DNA of 64,000 nt from Megalonaias nervosa (GCA_016617855.1 JAECUM010003318.1:1-64000); one strand, 5' to 3'; counted from the first letter of the stretch, positions 1 to 11,440 are shown. Numbers and translations: made by a program. Notes: generated by a model not told the origin, from the letters alone.

Positions 1-865
1 CTAAATCAGAGTACGACTCTACCGTCGCAAGTTGACTAAGACATCAGTCTAAATCAGAGTAGGACTCTACCGTCGCAAGTTGACTAAGACATCAGTCTAA
101 ATCAGAGTAGGACTCTACCGTCGCAAGTTGACTAAGACATCAGTCTAAATCAGAGTACGACTCTACCGTCGCAAGTTGACTAAGACATCAGTCTAAATCA
201 GAGTACGACTCTACCGTCGCAAGTTGACTAAGACATCAGTCTAAATCAGAGTACGACTCTACCGTCGCAAGTTGACTAAGACATCAGTCTAAATCAGAGT
301 AGGACTCTACCGTCGCAAGTTGACTAAGACATCAGTCTAAATCAGAGTAAGACTCTACCGTCGCAAGTTGACTAAGACATCAGTCTAAATCAGAGTAAGA
401 CTCTACCGTCGCAAGTTGACTAAGACATCAGTCTAAATCAAAGTAAGACTGTACTGTCGCAAGTTGACTAAGACATCAGTCTAAATCAGAGTAAGACTCT
501 ACAGTCGCAAGTTGACTAAGGTATGAGTGTAAATCAGAGTAAGACTCTACTGTCGCAAGTTGACTAAGACATCAGTCTAAATCAGAGTAAGACTCTACTG
601 TCGCAAGTTGACTAAGGCATGAGTGTAAATCAGAGTAAGACTCTACTGTCCCAAGTTGACTAAGACATCAGTCTAAATCAAAGTAAGACTCTACTGTCCC
701 AAGTTGACTAAGACATCAGTCTAAATCAAAGTAAGACTCTACTGTCCCAAGTTGACTAAGACATCAGTCTAAATCAAAGTAAGACTATATTGTCACAAGT
801 TGACGAAGACATCAGTCTTAATCAAAGAAAGATTATATTGTCACAAGTTGATTAAGATATCAGTT
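1..865. repeat. 48-bp tandem satellite, right end of array
   Basis: About 18 head-to-tail copies of a 48-bp unit that begins CTAAATCAGAGTA and contains CGCAAGTTGACTAAGACATC. Copies in the first 430 bases are almost identical, differing at one or two positions (for example GTACGACT, GTAGGACT or GTAAGACT). From about 430 onward they diverge steadily, and the last two copies before 865 carry many substitutions. The left side of the array lies outside the window. All reading frames contain stops, so this is not coding. Confidence 0.97.
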
Positions 866-2178
866 TGTGATTGTGTGTTGTTTTTTTAACTAGAGACCTC
901 CAATTATTAATCGGAGGCAGAAATGTTCTTGGACTGGCATCTCATGCCAGGAAAAGGTACAGGAATGCAATAATAGCCTGTGAGTATCACATAATTAATA
1001 TTAGCTCCAAATAAAATTAGCTCCCGTCCCCAATATGTAAATAAAAATCATCGTTATAATTTCTCCAATCATATTTCAGATGTCAGTATAAATTTCCTGG
1101 CAACATAACAAAAGAATAAATTTGTAGAAAAATAATATGAAGGTTATTTTTAAAGAGTATTGTTTATACTAGTGAAAATGACCATGAATTGCAATATGGC
1201 TGGAGTTATGTTTTATATTTATAGGTGACTGCATTTGTATGGGAAAATATGAACGAGTTTTTCAGATGGCTATACTGCACGACCTTGCAGTATACAAACG
1301 CAGTAACCTTTTTATTCTATGCTCATTTTCTTATTCTACCCAAGGCTTAAATATATAAACAAAAATATACTACAAGAAACAAAGTAACTAAATGTGTGCC
1401 GTATTCCAAACTAAATACACAAGCGTAGCTGCATCATTACACAACAACATTATTAATGCGCATGTAACTCAGTCCAGACAGATTTTGAAGTTGGTCACAC
1501 GCTGGACATAAGTTTCAAAAGAAAATGGCATTTGGTCTACTTAAAATTGAAATTTGGAGTAATATTGTTAATGAATGCGCATTGCAACAACTTTTCCATT
1601 TGATCTGGAATTAATACGTATTGGTATTCTTGTCAATTTGACGCCATTTCGTGATTATGATCTGGATTTATCTACATGAAGTAACTTACATCGGATTCCA
1701 GCAGCGTCTGCCAATTTAGTCGTAAAGTGTGTTGACATCGGCATGCGTGTTTCTGTTCTGTCATTGAATTATTCAGATCATAATGTGGGAAAAATATGAA
1801 GTCTTTCAATTGCAATTATCGAAAAGACGCTGTGGAATTGAATGTTTATTTCATTTTGAGTGCAGTAAGGAGGATGTAACTGCACTTGGAATATACTTGA
1901 AATTACAGTACAATTTCGAAATGTGTAATCAACCTTGAGAACCCATGACATGGCCCATGTAATTTGGATTTGCAGAACAATAAAGTACATTTCGAGGAAA
2001 TTCAGGATGCAAAATTGTAAGTATATTTTTGCCATTTTTATTACTAACTAAAGAAGACAGTTTATGTCTTATAACTTGCATGTTATTGTAAGGACCCTGT
2101 CTGGCGTCTATAGCTAGCGAAATCTGAAACATTGTATCAAAAAAGTTAACGCAGAATGTGCCAAAGCTGCTGATATGT
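866..2178. other. No gene seen; AT-rich sequence
   Basis: Unique-looking AT-rich DNA with stops in all frames. The only structure noticed is a short perfect inverted repeat at 1271-1279 and 1286-1294 (TATACTGCA / TGCAGTATA, 6-base loop). The short ORFs between 1778 and 2132 show no recognisable protein character. Confidence 0.6.
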
Positions 2179-2453
2179 GGCAGTCCATGATGTTGTTGTT
2201 GTTGTGGGGCTTAACACCATTTTTCAGCACACGATAGGCTATACATGGCGGCCAGTATTAATGGTGGAGGAAGAAACCAGGAAATCCCTGGAAAGAACCA
2301 CCGACCCACGAGAAGCAACTGGCAAGCTTTCTCACATATCCACGTTCACAGAATCCTAGACTCGAACCCACACAGACAGAGGTGAGACGGCAGTGATCCG
2401 TAATGGAAAGCGCTTTAGACCACTCGGCCACTCGGAGCCCCGGCAGTCCATGA
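2179..2453 (-). mobile_element. SINE family A copy (tRNA-derived), full length
   Basis: The element proper is 2191-2441 and lies on the minus strand. Its head (right end) resembles a tRNA: GGCCGAGTGGTCTAAAGCG matches a pol III A box and GGTTCGAGTCTAGG a B box. Its tail (left end) reads as a (CAA)n run in element orientation. It is bounded by a perfect 12-bp target-site duplication GGCAGTCCATGA at 2179-2190 and 2442-2453, which marks an L1/RTE-type retrotransposition event. The same family recurs at 12831, 13301, 15442 and 48881, with fragments at 56200 and 61166. It sits about 80 bases upstream of the exon at 2531. Confidence 0.93.
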
Positions 2454-2530
2454 AACATTTGCTTTAGTTCATTCAGAAAAAAATTGTTTGTTTACAATAG
2501 AAAGTAGTTCCTTTATTCGCGTGCATTCAG

Positions 2531-2698
2531 TATGAATTCAGCGCGAGGGTGCAGTATCGGGAAATACTGAACGATTCTGACAATGTAAAGTTAACGGAGA
2601 AAAAAAACGAGCATATAATAAAATGTAATATTACCTCAACCGTTCATGTTATCAGAATTCTAAATCCTTTAATTGAAGCAGTTGATCCACTTATTCAG
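2531..2698 (+). CDS. Probable internal coding exon of an unrecognised gene
   Basis: This 168-base open segment (56 codons, phase 0 at both ends) is preceded by a pyrimidine-rich acceptor ending in GTGCATTCAG and followed by the donor GTAAAGT. It translates without a stop. The product begins YEFSARVQYREILNDSD, continues with KLTEKKNEHIIKCNIT and ends IRILNPLIEAVDPLIQ. The mixed hydrophobic and charged composition looks like a folded protein rather than translated intron, unlike the AT-rich flanks. Reading on past the donor reaches a stop 7 codons later (after VKFRSQS). I do not recognise the family. The stretch has one cysteine and no obvious catalytic motif, signal peptide or membrane segment. 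A SINE A lies just upstream in the presumed intron. The neighbouring exons of the same gene were not identified with certainty; the next good plus-strand candidate is at 19364. It could also be a fragment of an old pseudogene, but the intact frame and both splice sites argue against that. Confidence 0.62.
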
Positions 2699-3549
2699 GT
2701 AAAGTTTAGAAGTCAGTCATAATGCAGCAGGTTCATGATATGCATGCATTATCATGAAAACCTAGCCTCTCTGTTTATTTAGTGTGCAAAAGTTGTAATG
2801 AGATTAAGTTATCTAGGTCATTGGGTTGTTACTATATTTGTTTTATTGATCTGGGCTACTGCTCTGTCAGTAAATTGGTTTTTTTTTTGACAGTCTTAAA
2901 ATCCATTAGTATGATATTTGTTATGCCCACTGTTACAGAAGAGGCGTATCATTTGACCACTGTCCACATCTGTCTGTCCATCAGTATGTCTGTACACCAA
3001 TTCTAAACCTCTTTATGTGTAATCACAAAGAAATTAAATTTTTTTTGTCTTGAAATTGTACACATTGTATCAGTTGTAAGTAGAAGACATTATTAAGTTG
3101 TCAGGCAATTTTTCAGTTTATGAGATATTTTTAAAATTTTAATCTTATCTTGTTTCCTTCCCCCCCCACAAACTTTGTTGGCATGATTAAATATCTTCTA
3201 TCACATAATGCATGGCAGATCAGGGTCTGTCTTGTTTGTTCTCCTGATGCTCATAACTGCACAGATATGGCATAATTGGGTCCGTGCATTTGAATTATAG
3301 ATTCATCTTGTATGTGTGTCCATATGGTAGACTTATTTAATGTTCAGATGACCTAATTACAGTTTTATGCTTTTACTGCACCTTCTGACTTTTTTTAAGT
3401 GCCTTTTTGTACTTATTTTGGACAAAACCCTGTTAGCGTAATTTAGCAAAAACTACTTGAGGTTGAAAAATGAATATTTGATTTTAATCTGTATGTACAT
3501 GTAGTTGACCATATTTGATTTTCATACCATTACAAAATGACCATTTCAG
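2699..3549. other. No gene seen; presumed intron sequence
   Basis: AT-rich sequence following the donor at 2699, with poly-T runs near 2880 and 3040 and a C8 run near 3162. No coding-like segment or repeat family was recognised. Confidence 0.5.
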
Positions 3550-3874
3550 ATTTTAAATTGACCACTCCAGAGACCTAGTGGTTAGAGCACCTGCCTTGGT
3601 TGCAGGAGGTCGTGGGTTTGAACCCTGGCCAAGTCATACCAAAGACTTATAAAAATGGTACTAACAGCTGCCTTGCTTGGTGCTAATAAGCATTAAGAGG
3701 TTAGTGTTAGGACTGGTAGGACTGATGTCAGGATAATGTAACTGGGTGGGACATCATGCTACATGTCTGTGGCATGATGCCCCAGTGCTCGACATCACTA
3801 TAAATTGCCACACTGCAAACATCATAGCGATATGACAGAAAAATTGTTAATGCTACATTAAATATCCAAATCAC

Positions 3875-3918
<44 letters not shown>

Positions 3919-3926
3919 TTTAAATT
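3550..3926 (+). mobile_element. SINE family B copy (tRNA-derived, CA tail)
   Basis: The element proper is 3560-3916. Its head has a tRNA-like A box (GGCCTAGTGG-type, here GACCTAGTGGTTAGAGCAC) and B box (GGTTTGAACCC). A long body follows, with the family landmarks TGCCTTGCTTGG, GCATTAAGAGGTTAGTG and CATGCTACATGTCTG. It ends in AAATCACACAC followed by (CA)n to about 3916. A 10-bp duplication ATTTTAAATT flanks it at 3550-3559 and 3917-3926. Other copies are at 8714, 37175 and (minus strand) 47784. Confidence 0.9.
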
Positions 3927-4406
3927 TGAAACGACCCTTTTTCATTTTTTTTTTTAACGTTTAAATTGTTTTGACTTTTTGAGTCTTCTTATATGTTTTA
4001 GAAATGAAAATCTAGTTTACTTTAACTGTTTGTGCCAAAGATTTATCAGATATTTGTATTTAATATTTTTGTGTACAATTATACATACGTGCCCCAGAAT
4101 ATGATTAAAAGTTGCATAGACTTACAGATTAACAATTACCATTGTAAAACTGCTTGAAGACTAAGAAGATAAGAAAAAGCATCTTTTATGCCTAATAAGG
4201 CTGGGAAACCTATTTAAGAGTTGCGTTCAGACATTATATTTTGAAGTTTGAATAACTGAGGTTAGTTCAGTTCATACAGTACCATCCTATTTGCTGAAGA
4301 GACCACCTGAAAAAAAAAATACATAATCACTTTTGCTTTGTGGTAGCTAGTGTTACAAAGTCTGTGAAACCCAAACTTGTCATAGGATTTCTAGAAATAA
4401 CGCTGT
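3927..4406. other. No gene seen
   Basis: AT-rich sequence with stops in all frames and no repeat structure recognised. Confidence 0.5.
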
Positions 4407-4569
4407 TGGTAGACTCCATAAATGAGGTATGTAATGGTAGATTCCATAAATGAGGTATATAATGGAGACTCCATAGATAAAGTATGTAAGGGTAGACTCC
4501 ATAAATGAGGTATACAATAGTAGACTCCATAGATGAGCAATGTAATGGTTGACTCCATAAATGAGGTAT
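4407..4569. repeat. 28-bp minisatellite, about 6 copies
   Basis: Tandem copies of a unit reading roughly TGGTAGACTCCATAAATGAG plus GTATGTAA. Copies differ by a few substitutions and one-base indels. Two overlapping minus-strand ORFs, rich in the pattern MEST..YLIYGVY, cross it. They are by-products of the repeat and not genes. Confidence 0.9.
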
Positions 4570-4917
4570 GTGACTCCAATTGGGGCTAAATGAATTAAAA
4601 CGTTTTGGACATAGCTTTAGTTTGGAACAAACCTTTTTGGCACAATAAAGCAAAACAAAGAAAATAATTTAGTTGACATCAGTAAGGGAGCAAAATTTGT
4701 TTGTTATATTTTGTATTTACAGTGTATTTTCATATGACTTGATTAGATTATCAGCTTAGTTCAGTAATGTTTCAGTTTTAATTTACAAAATTTAAACCTT
4801 TTAATTCTGCTTATTAGACAGACACCTTTTTTGTAGGATCAAGTTAAAACCACTTATGGAACATATAGGTAATGAAACATCGTTGGATACATATATAGAT
4901 GACCTAAATAGATTTTA

Positions 4918-5150
4918 ATGCAGTTACCCTCAATAATTCATGCAGTCCAGCAGATAAATATTTTATGCAGGTATCTGTCATGTCTATATTTAATGCAGTT
5001 ACTTTCAATATTTCATGCAGTTACCTGGAGTACAAATATATCACGCAGTGACATGTGCCAGCATTATTTGATGCATCTACCAGGTATCAATATTTGATGC
5101 AATTGCCCAGTATATGGTTATGTTACAATTTTGATGCAGTTACAAGGTAT
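4918..5150. repeat. Degenerate tandem repeat with ATGCAGTTAC motif
   Basis: At least seven imperfect repeats of TTTGATGCAGTTACC and its variants, spaced 30-50 bases apart, with AT-rich filler such as CAATATTTCATGCAG. The period is irregular because of indels, so this is an old array. Confidence 0.6.
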
Positions 5151-5162
5151 CAGGCATGGGGC

Positions 5163-5315
5163 CGATTAAGATTGTAATCGTAATCGATTGTAATTGATTG
5201 CAGTGTGAGCTGTAATTGTAATGGCAGTCGTAATCATCGATTTCAGAAGCTCCATAATCGTAATCGTAATCGTCCTTCATGGCAGTGTAATCGCATAGTG
5301 TAATCATGATCACAA
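5163..5315. repeat. TAATCG-rich low-complexity block
   Basis: Repeated TAATCG / GTAATC hexamers (for example GTAATCGTAATCGATTG and ATAATCGTAATCGTAATCG) in loose tandem, directly before a (TA)n run. Confidence 0.7.
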
Positions 5316-5318
5316 GTG

Positions 5319-5322
<4 letters not shown>

Positions 5323-5367
<45 letters not shown>
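5323..5367. repeat. (TA)n microsatellite
   Basis: About 22 uninterrupted TA units. Confidence 0.98.
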
Positions 5368-5371
<4 letters not shown>

Positions 5372-5828
5372 GTTTGCTAGTTGCACAAAGGTTATTCTTA
5401 AGGCGGTGAAACAAACAAATAGAGATAGGTTGGGTCAAGCTGTTATTGACAAATCTTCCATCCCCAGGAGTAGTACTCTGGTATTGTACATGCTGTACAC
5501 AGCAAAGTGTCCATTTTTATTCACTGCCTGTGGGCTCAGGGATGTAGAAAATAGGCTCAATGACCCTTTGCCATTTTATAATATGTGACTAATGGAGACA
5601 AAACTGCACTGGGTCAGTGGTTTGCCTGCTGGACTGTTGACCAAAACAGTGGGTTCATAAAATTCACAAGTAAAATAGTTTTCCACAAAAATAGGAGGGG
5701 TTTTTATATTTTTTTTTTTTTTACTTCAAAAGCATTTAATGATTTATTGAATAAAGGCGGGTGCTAGCAGCAAATCCCCGTACACCAGCAGCTAATGACA
5801 ACACTGCCAAAGGATTTGATTTCCATTC
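5368..5828. other. No gene seen; partial SINE C-like head
   Basis: 5612-5670 contains a segment (GGGTCAGTGGTTTGCCTGCTG) that resembles the head of the SINE C copy that follows at 5829. It may be a truncated or duplicated copy. The small ORFs in this stretch are not convincing. Confidence 0.4.
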
Positions 5829-6008
5829 TACCTTTGGTTCAGTGGTTTGCATGCTAGACTTGTTACCAAAGGGTGTGTATTTCAATCTTATCATTGGATC
5901 AGCTAATGTCAGCTACTCAAGTGTAACCTTGGGCAAGGCACTTTATTCTATCATAGTCACTAAATAGCCTACTTGTGTTGCTGTGCTGTAAAACCCCAAA
6001 CCAAACCA
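5829..6008 (+). mobile_element. SINE family C copy
   Basis: A degenerate tRNA-like head (TTCAGTGGTTTGCATGCTAG, then a weak B box) is followed by the family landmark CTTGGGCAAGGCACTTTAT and the tail GTAAAACCCCAAACCAAACC. The same landmarks recur at 43174 (plus), 48800-49256 (minus) and 49325 (plus). No clear target-site duplication was found. Confidence 0.65.
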
Positions 6009-6819
6009 TTTACATTTTGAGGCAAACTGTCATGTGCCTGTCTCTGACACTCGACAGCAGGCTGTCTGTATCAATTTTCATAACAAAATAGTGTTTGATT
6101 ATTCACACTGTGCATGTTTCAAATCTTGCAGCTAGGTGACTAATTTATCAGGCTGCAATTTGCATATGCATGACTCATCAGAATTGTGAGGATTTATCTT
6201 ATCCTTTTTTGTTGATAAAAAGATTCATATAATTGGGTAATTCATTTTCCAGCCTTGCTGAGATGGGATTTATTTGAAGTGTTTGTTAATGACATCTAGC
6301 AGAAGTAGAACCTGCATGAGTCATTGTGCATCTGCAGATTCATTTGCTTGCCCATGCATTTCATGCTGTTTTAATTTAGAAATGAACATGAGGACAACCT
6401 TTCTAATAAAGGCAATGGCTCAAGTGTTATTACATGAGAATTTCTTCTGAAAAAAACAAGGTACATGTATGTCTGGTCATTGGTAATGGAAGTAACCTCT
6501 AATGCCTGATTCTGCATGGGTCATCAAGAATCATTATTTTCTCCAGGCAATCATGGGGTTTTAGGAGATCACATCTTCTCTATTTGACTTCAGAAGGGTT
6601 GATTCAGAATGTTGTCGCCAATAAATGAAACACCAACTGTGTATTCTAATCTGCATTTTTTTTTTACAGGAAAAGTTTGAATTCTGTTTGTAAACACATA
6701 TCCTTGCATCTTTCAATTTTGACCTCCACCCTGAAGTTTGAACCCCTTTGATATAGACCCCTAAGCTCTGAGGGTAAATACTACCCCAAGGGAAAATGTA
6801 CACTATATATATAGTTATT
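6009..6819. other. No gene seen
   Basis: AT-rich, non-repetitive sequence. The minus-strand ORF at 6561-6803 has no recognisable character. Confidence 0.5.
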
Positions 6820-7169
6820 GGGTGGGAATCTCTTTAGTTTTAATGTTTGACTCGGGGACTACATGTAGGTCACTGGTGGGTAGGATTGACTCTAGGGTCA
6901 GTTGCATGTGTACATTTGTCTATTCCTGCCCAGTATTATGTATATGGTTATATGGTGGGGATCTTAATAGTTTCCAACTTTTGGCCTGGGGATGAGTTCC
7001 TAGAGGTAGGGTTGGATCCCAGGGTCAGCATCAGTTGCATGTGGATTATCACAACTCTCAGAGTCTCACGAGTCATGATAATCCACATGTAGCTGATGCT
7101 GACCCTGGGATCCAACCCTACCTCTAGGAACTCATCCTCAGGCCAAAATTAGGAAACTATTAAGATTGG
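6820..7169. mobile_element. Foldback (long inverted repeat) element with a third diverged copy
   Basis: Two arms of about 93 bases, 6959-7051 and 7076-7169, are near-perfect inverted copies. Both carry GAGTTCCTAGAGGTAGGG and GGATCCCAGGGTCAGCATCAG in their own orientation, around a 24-base loop. A further, more diverged direct copy of the arm lies at 6820-6915 (landmarks GGGTGGGAATC and CTAGGGTCAGTTGCATGTG). The element has no coding capacity. It resembles a MITE or foldback transposon hairpin. The plus-strand ORF at 6847-7092 is a by-product. Confidence 0.85.
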
Positions 7170-8027
7170 TCTTAAACTAAGTAATAGAAAAGAGTTAAAT
7201 AAACAAATAAATATCAAGTGAAAATTTAAAAAGAACATACAGTACTGCAAATTAATTACCCAAAAAGTTCTATCACCAGTTCTAATTAATAAAGCTCTAT
7301 TTAACTCCAGTCATATTCCAAATAAGATCCAACACTGAGGGTGTTGATGTGCATGCAGTCTCAAATATACTAATGTAACAATGGCCTGGAGTATAATAAT
7401 GTGCCAACAGTCTCTTGTTGAATCGCAGTAATATAATCCAAGATACCCTTGTCTGAATTCACTGTAATTCCAAAATATTGCCTCTGTCAAAGAATATTAT
7501 GCAGCAGTTTGTAATTCCAGAGAAGAATAATTTGAATAAATAATTCCAGCTCAAATACTGAATGTAACAAATGATTCTGCTTTAAGATATTACAGCACGA
7601 ATGAGTAATTTTTAAATAAACAAGATTATAAAGACCTCTCCTTGACCTAGGTCACAATAACATTTGGTAAAAAAAACTATTACTTAATAGAAACTTCAAT
7701 TCTAGAGCAATCTGTTAGCGGTACTAAAATTTTAATATAAAATATGGTAAACATCAGGTAGACTAGGTATTTTTATGTGGGAATTCCAATAACCATGACC
7801 CAGACCCTAATAAATATGTTTACTTCAGTTGATAATGATCCTAATATTAAACTCACACTCATGGAGAAAAGTTTCGCTATGTATTGTTTGTTCACAGAAT
7901 AAAAACATCATCAGTGTCTCTAGTCAGGAACAATGAACTGGACTTTGGACAAGGTCAAATACAGAGTGGAATTACCCATATCATATTATCATATAATGAA
8001 TTTATAAAAAACCTAATAAACAATGCA

Positions 8028-8032
<5 letters not shown>
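7170..8032. other. No gene seen
   Basis: AT-rich sequence between the foldback element and a TA array, with no coding or repeat signal. Confidence 0.5.

Positions 8033-8089
<57 letters not shown>
8033..8089. repeat. (TA)n microsatellite
   Basis: About 28 uninterrupted TA units. Confidence 0.98.
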
Positions 8090-8091
<2 letters not shown>

Positions 8092-8699
8092 TGCAAAGTT
8101 GTCAGCATCAGAGACACAAAGTGTCAAGTCATGATCCAAATTTTTTGATGCGTACAAAATGTGATCCAGCAATCAAAACTGTATTCCTGTGATAATGATA
8201 TTTTTGTTTTATACCTATCAGTTTTGGGGATAATTATAATATTTATAATTTCAAATTCATTATGTGGGAAACTCACCACTTTTACCAATTAGGAAATGGG
8301 TTGTACTGTACAATAATGTTAGATATGTAATTTCCGATTGTGATCTTGTTTCAGATTAACCTTTTGGCTATTTTCTATTTTAAAAAAAATGAACCACTGT
8401 TTTCTCTTGTTGTATTGACAAAATCATGGTTTGGACATTTAAGAGTTTTCACATATAATGCAGGGTGTCATAACTAACTTTTCTGTGTGAGCTATGTTTG
8501 CTGCTAGTGTTGGGATTCCATCATTAGAGGTGCTGCTGTTGTATGTAACCAGGCAATCTCAAGGATAAAGTAGCTCCAGCCTCGTTTGAGAGTATGGTAA
8601 TACAGAATCAGAAAACGATCGTATTGTTTTCCTACTTGTAGGAAATGATGGTAAAATTCTGGCTCTTTTTGGAATAGAAAATTGATTGGTATTTAATAA
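8090..8699. other. No gene seen
   Basis: AT-rich DNA with no supported feature. Confidence 0.5.
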
Positions 8700-9035
8700 A
8701 CATTTATCTTATCGACCGTTCTGGTGGCCTAAGTGGTTAGAGTGTGCACATCAGATGTAGGAGGTCACCAGTTTGAACCGGCTGATTCATACTAAAGAAT
8801 GATAAAAATGGTACTAGCGACTGCCTTGCTTGGTGCTCAGAATGAAGAGGTTAATGTCATGACTGGTCGGCCTGGTGTCAAGATAATGTGACTGGGTGGG
8901 ACATGATGCTACATGTCTGAAGCATGATGCCCCATCACTATAAACTACCATACTGCAGACATATTAGCGATATGACTGAAAAATTGTTAATGCTATAATA
9001 AAAATCCAAATCACACACACTCGCACATTTATCTT
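8700..9035 (+). mobile_element. SINE family B copy
   Basis: The element is about 8714-9024, starting GACCGTTCTGGTGGCC and ending AAATCCAAATCACACACAC. It contains the family core TGCCTTGCTTGG and GCTACATGTCTGAAGCATG. An 11-bp duplication ACATTTATCTT at 8700-8710 and 9025-9035 flanks it. The body has diverged from the copy at 37175, so the insertion is not recent. Confidence 0.9.
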
Positions 9036-10129
9036 GTCATGTCCAGTAATGTATATATGCAGATCTTAATAGTGTCTTTACTATAACCTTGGGGTTTGAT
9101 GAAAATTTAAAAAAAATGCTGGCACAGACTACATTCCTAGTAGTATCATTGATCCATGTTTTAGATGTCTTGCTATAGTGGTATGGAAGGAATTTAATTA
9201 TGTGACACAAATGCTTAAGTATGCCTGTGCATACACATGGATAGACTTGGTAACAATATTCTGTATAGGCATTAAGATTTCACCTGTATATGCAGTTTTA
9301 TGCATTGATTTGTGCAGTCTTATAGGTTCAAGTACATGCATCCTGGTACTGAACTGAGAGGCCTTGATTTGCCCTGAAGTCTTTACATTATTGATCACTT
9401 TGCACTAAGAAGTAGGTTTGTTTTAGTTGAAGGTAATGGTGCAATGAGGCTTCTTTGCATAAGAATTAGGTAAAGGACCAGCCAATTAGTTTTTGGGGGT
9501 GGGGGAAGGGTTAGGTTTAAAGAAACAAGTTCTGATTCCCAAAATGCATATGCATGTAATTTGAAGAAAAAAATATTTTAGCTTAGAACTGCAGAAAAAA
9601 ATCCTAATTATATTCACGTTAGGTGACCAAACTAAATGATAGAAATGGTAGGGAGGGGGAATTATTTGAAAAAAGGTCTTGCTCACAAATAGCTTGAAAA
9701 ACTGATCTTATTTGATTTGTTAAAAAAGAAATTAAAGAACTAATTATATCCATTATATTAGTTTTTAAAAACAATTATCTTGAGGTAAAAGTACTTTTGC
9801 CATTATAATTTTTAAACTTTACCATTAATTGACACAACTTGTGTATAGCCAGGATGATGCTATTAAACCCAATTACATGAGCATGACCCATTCATCATTT
9901 AGGAAGGCAGCATAAAACAGAAAGTAGTGTTTAAAGTCAATCTATAATGCAAAAACTCAACATAAATGTTTACAAAGGAGAGCTGGTCCATATTTGATCT
10001 CTTCATGAAGATTCAATAAAAGCTGAGATAAGAATAACTTTGAGAGGCTTCATATATATTTGATGAGTAAACTTAAAAGAACCAAATGAAAATCTTGTTG
10101 ATTATTTGACTGTCAGTTAAATGAAAATT
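9036..10129. other. No gene seen
   Basis: AT-rich sequence. The minus-strand ORFs at 9198-9398 and 9486-9686 are short and uncharacteristic. Confidence 0.5.
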
Positions 10130-11440
10130 TAACCAGCAGAAGTCTTTCAAGCAGGAGGGGAAAAGATAGTCACAGTCTTAACAACAATCTGCAACAAGAT
10201 ATGGCAGAGAGGAGAATGGTCCACCACATGGACTCAATCCTTGGTCATCGTGCTTCCCAAGAAAGGAAACCTACAGCTATGCCAAAACTACAGAACCATC
10301 AGTTTGATCAGTCACCTGAGCAAAGTCATGCTGAAGATAATTCTCAACAGACTAAAGCCTCAAGCAGAGAAAATTATTGCTGAAGAGCAGGCAGATTTCA
10401 GAGCAGGAAGGAGCACCACAAAACAAATCTTCAATCTCAGACTCCTTTGTGAGAAATACCTTAAGCATCAGCAGAATCTATACCATGTCTTTATAGATTT
10501 CAAAAAGGCCTTTGATAGGGTATGGCATGCAGCCTTATGGTCAACTATGAGGAAGTACAATGTCAGCCCAAACCTGGTGCACAAGGGAGCTGTCAGCATC
10601 GGAGGAAGAACAATTTCCACCTTCGCTTTGCAGATGATATTGATGGTTTAGCAGGAGATGAAAAAGAACTGGCTGATTTGGTTGAGCACCTCGACACAAC
10701 CTCCACAGCATACTGTATGGAGATTAGTACCAAAAAAACCAAACTGATGACAAACAACACCAATGGCATCAGTGGAAAAATAAAGATCAGTGGACAGAAG
10801 CTGGAAAGAGTCACAAGCTTCAAGTACTTGGGATCAATTATCACAGATGAGGGCTCCAAACCAGAACTACTTTGCAGGATTGCCCAGACAACAGCAGCAA
10901 TAACAAGGTTGAGACCAACATGGAAAGATATCAACATTGCTTTGGTTCCAAAATAAAGCTGATGCACTCGATTGCCATATCCATCATTTTGTATGCTTGT
11001 GAAACATGGACGCTCACATCAGATCTACAAAGAAGGATTCAAACCTTCGAAATGAGATGCTACCACAAGATCTTGGGCATCTCATACATTGACCATGTAA
11101 ACAATGAAGAAGCCCACAACAGGATCCAACAAGCCATCGGATCCTGTGAAGACCTGTTGACCACTGTAAAAAAGTGCAAATTGAAGTGGTATGGTCATGT
11201 CTCAAGATCATCTGGACTGGCAAAAATAATCTTGCAAGGCACAGTGCGAGGGTGCAGAAGAAAAGGCAGACATAAAAAGAGGTGGGAAGACAACATTAAG
11301 GAGTGGACAGGCATGGGATTTGGAGATTCCCAAAGGGCAGCGGAGAACAGGGAAAGATGGAGAGAATTGGTTGTAAAGTCAACTGTGGTGCCCCAGCAAT
11401 CTCTTAGGTTAAGGGATTGATGATGATGATGATGATAAAG
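10130..11440 (+). pseudogene. Decayed LINE reverse transcriptase, 5'-truncated with internal deletion (RTE-like)
   Basis: This is a non-LTR retrotransposon remnant read in three plus-strand frames. Frame one (about 10130-10590) carries the start of the RT: LPKKGNLQLCQNYR, EEQADFRAGRSTT and the catalytic-aspartate block FIDFKKAFDRVWHAALW. The palm segment that normally follows is missing. The sequence jumps to a second frame with VSIGGRT-like residues and the second catalytic block FADDIDGLAGDE, then TSFKYLGSIITDEGSKPE. A third frame (about 10940-11417) carries the C-terminus, with LYACETWTLTSDLQRRIQ, KLKWYGHVSRSSGLAK and KRWEDNIKEWTG. It ends at a stop followed directly by a (TGATGA)n tail at 11414-11437, as is common for RTE-type elements. 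The endonuclease domain is absent. The deletion and the frame changes show that it is dead. RTE-like is my best assignment from the motif style and the simple-repeat tail; another endonuclease-type LINE clade is possible. Confidence 0.9.

Noticed and set aside
1..865. CRISPR array
   Set aside because: Units are contiguous with no variable spacers, and the whole window is eukaryotic in character. The same applies to the 37-, 39-, 72- and 94-bp arrays.
10593..10967. Minus-strand 124-codon ORF
   Set aside because: It is the antisense of the LINE RT on the plus strand.
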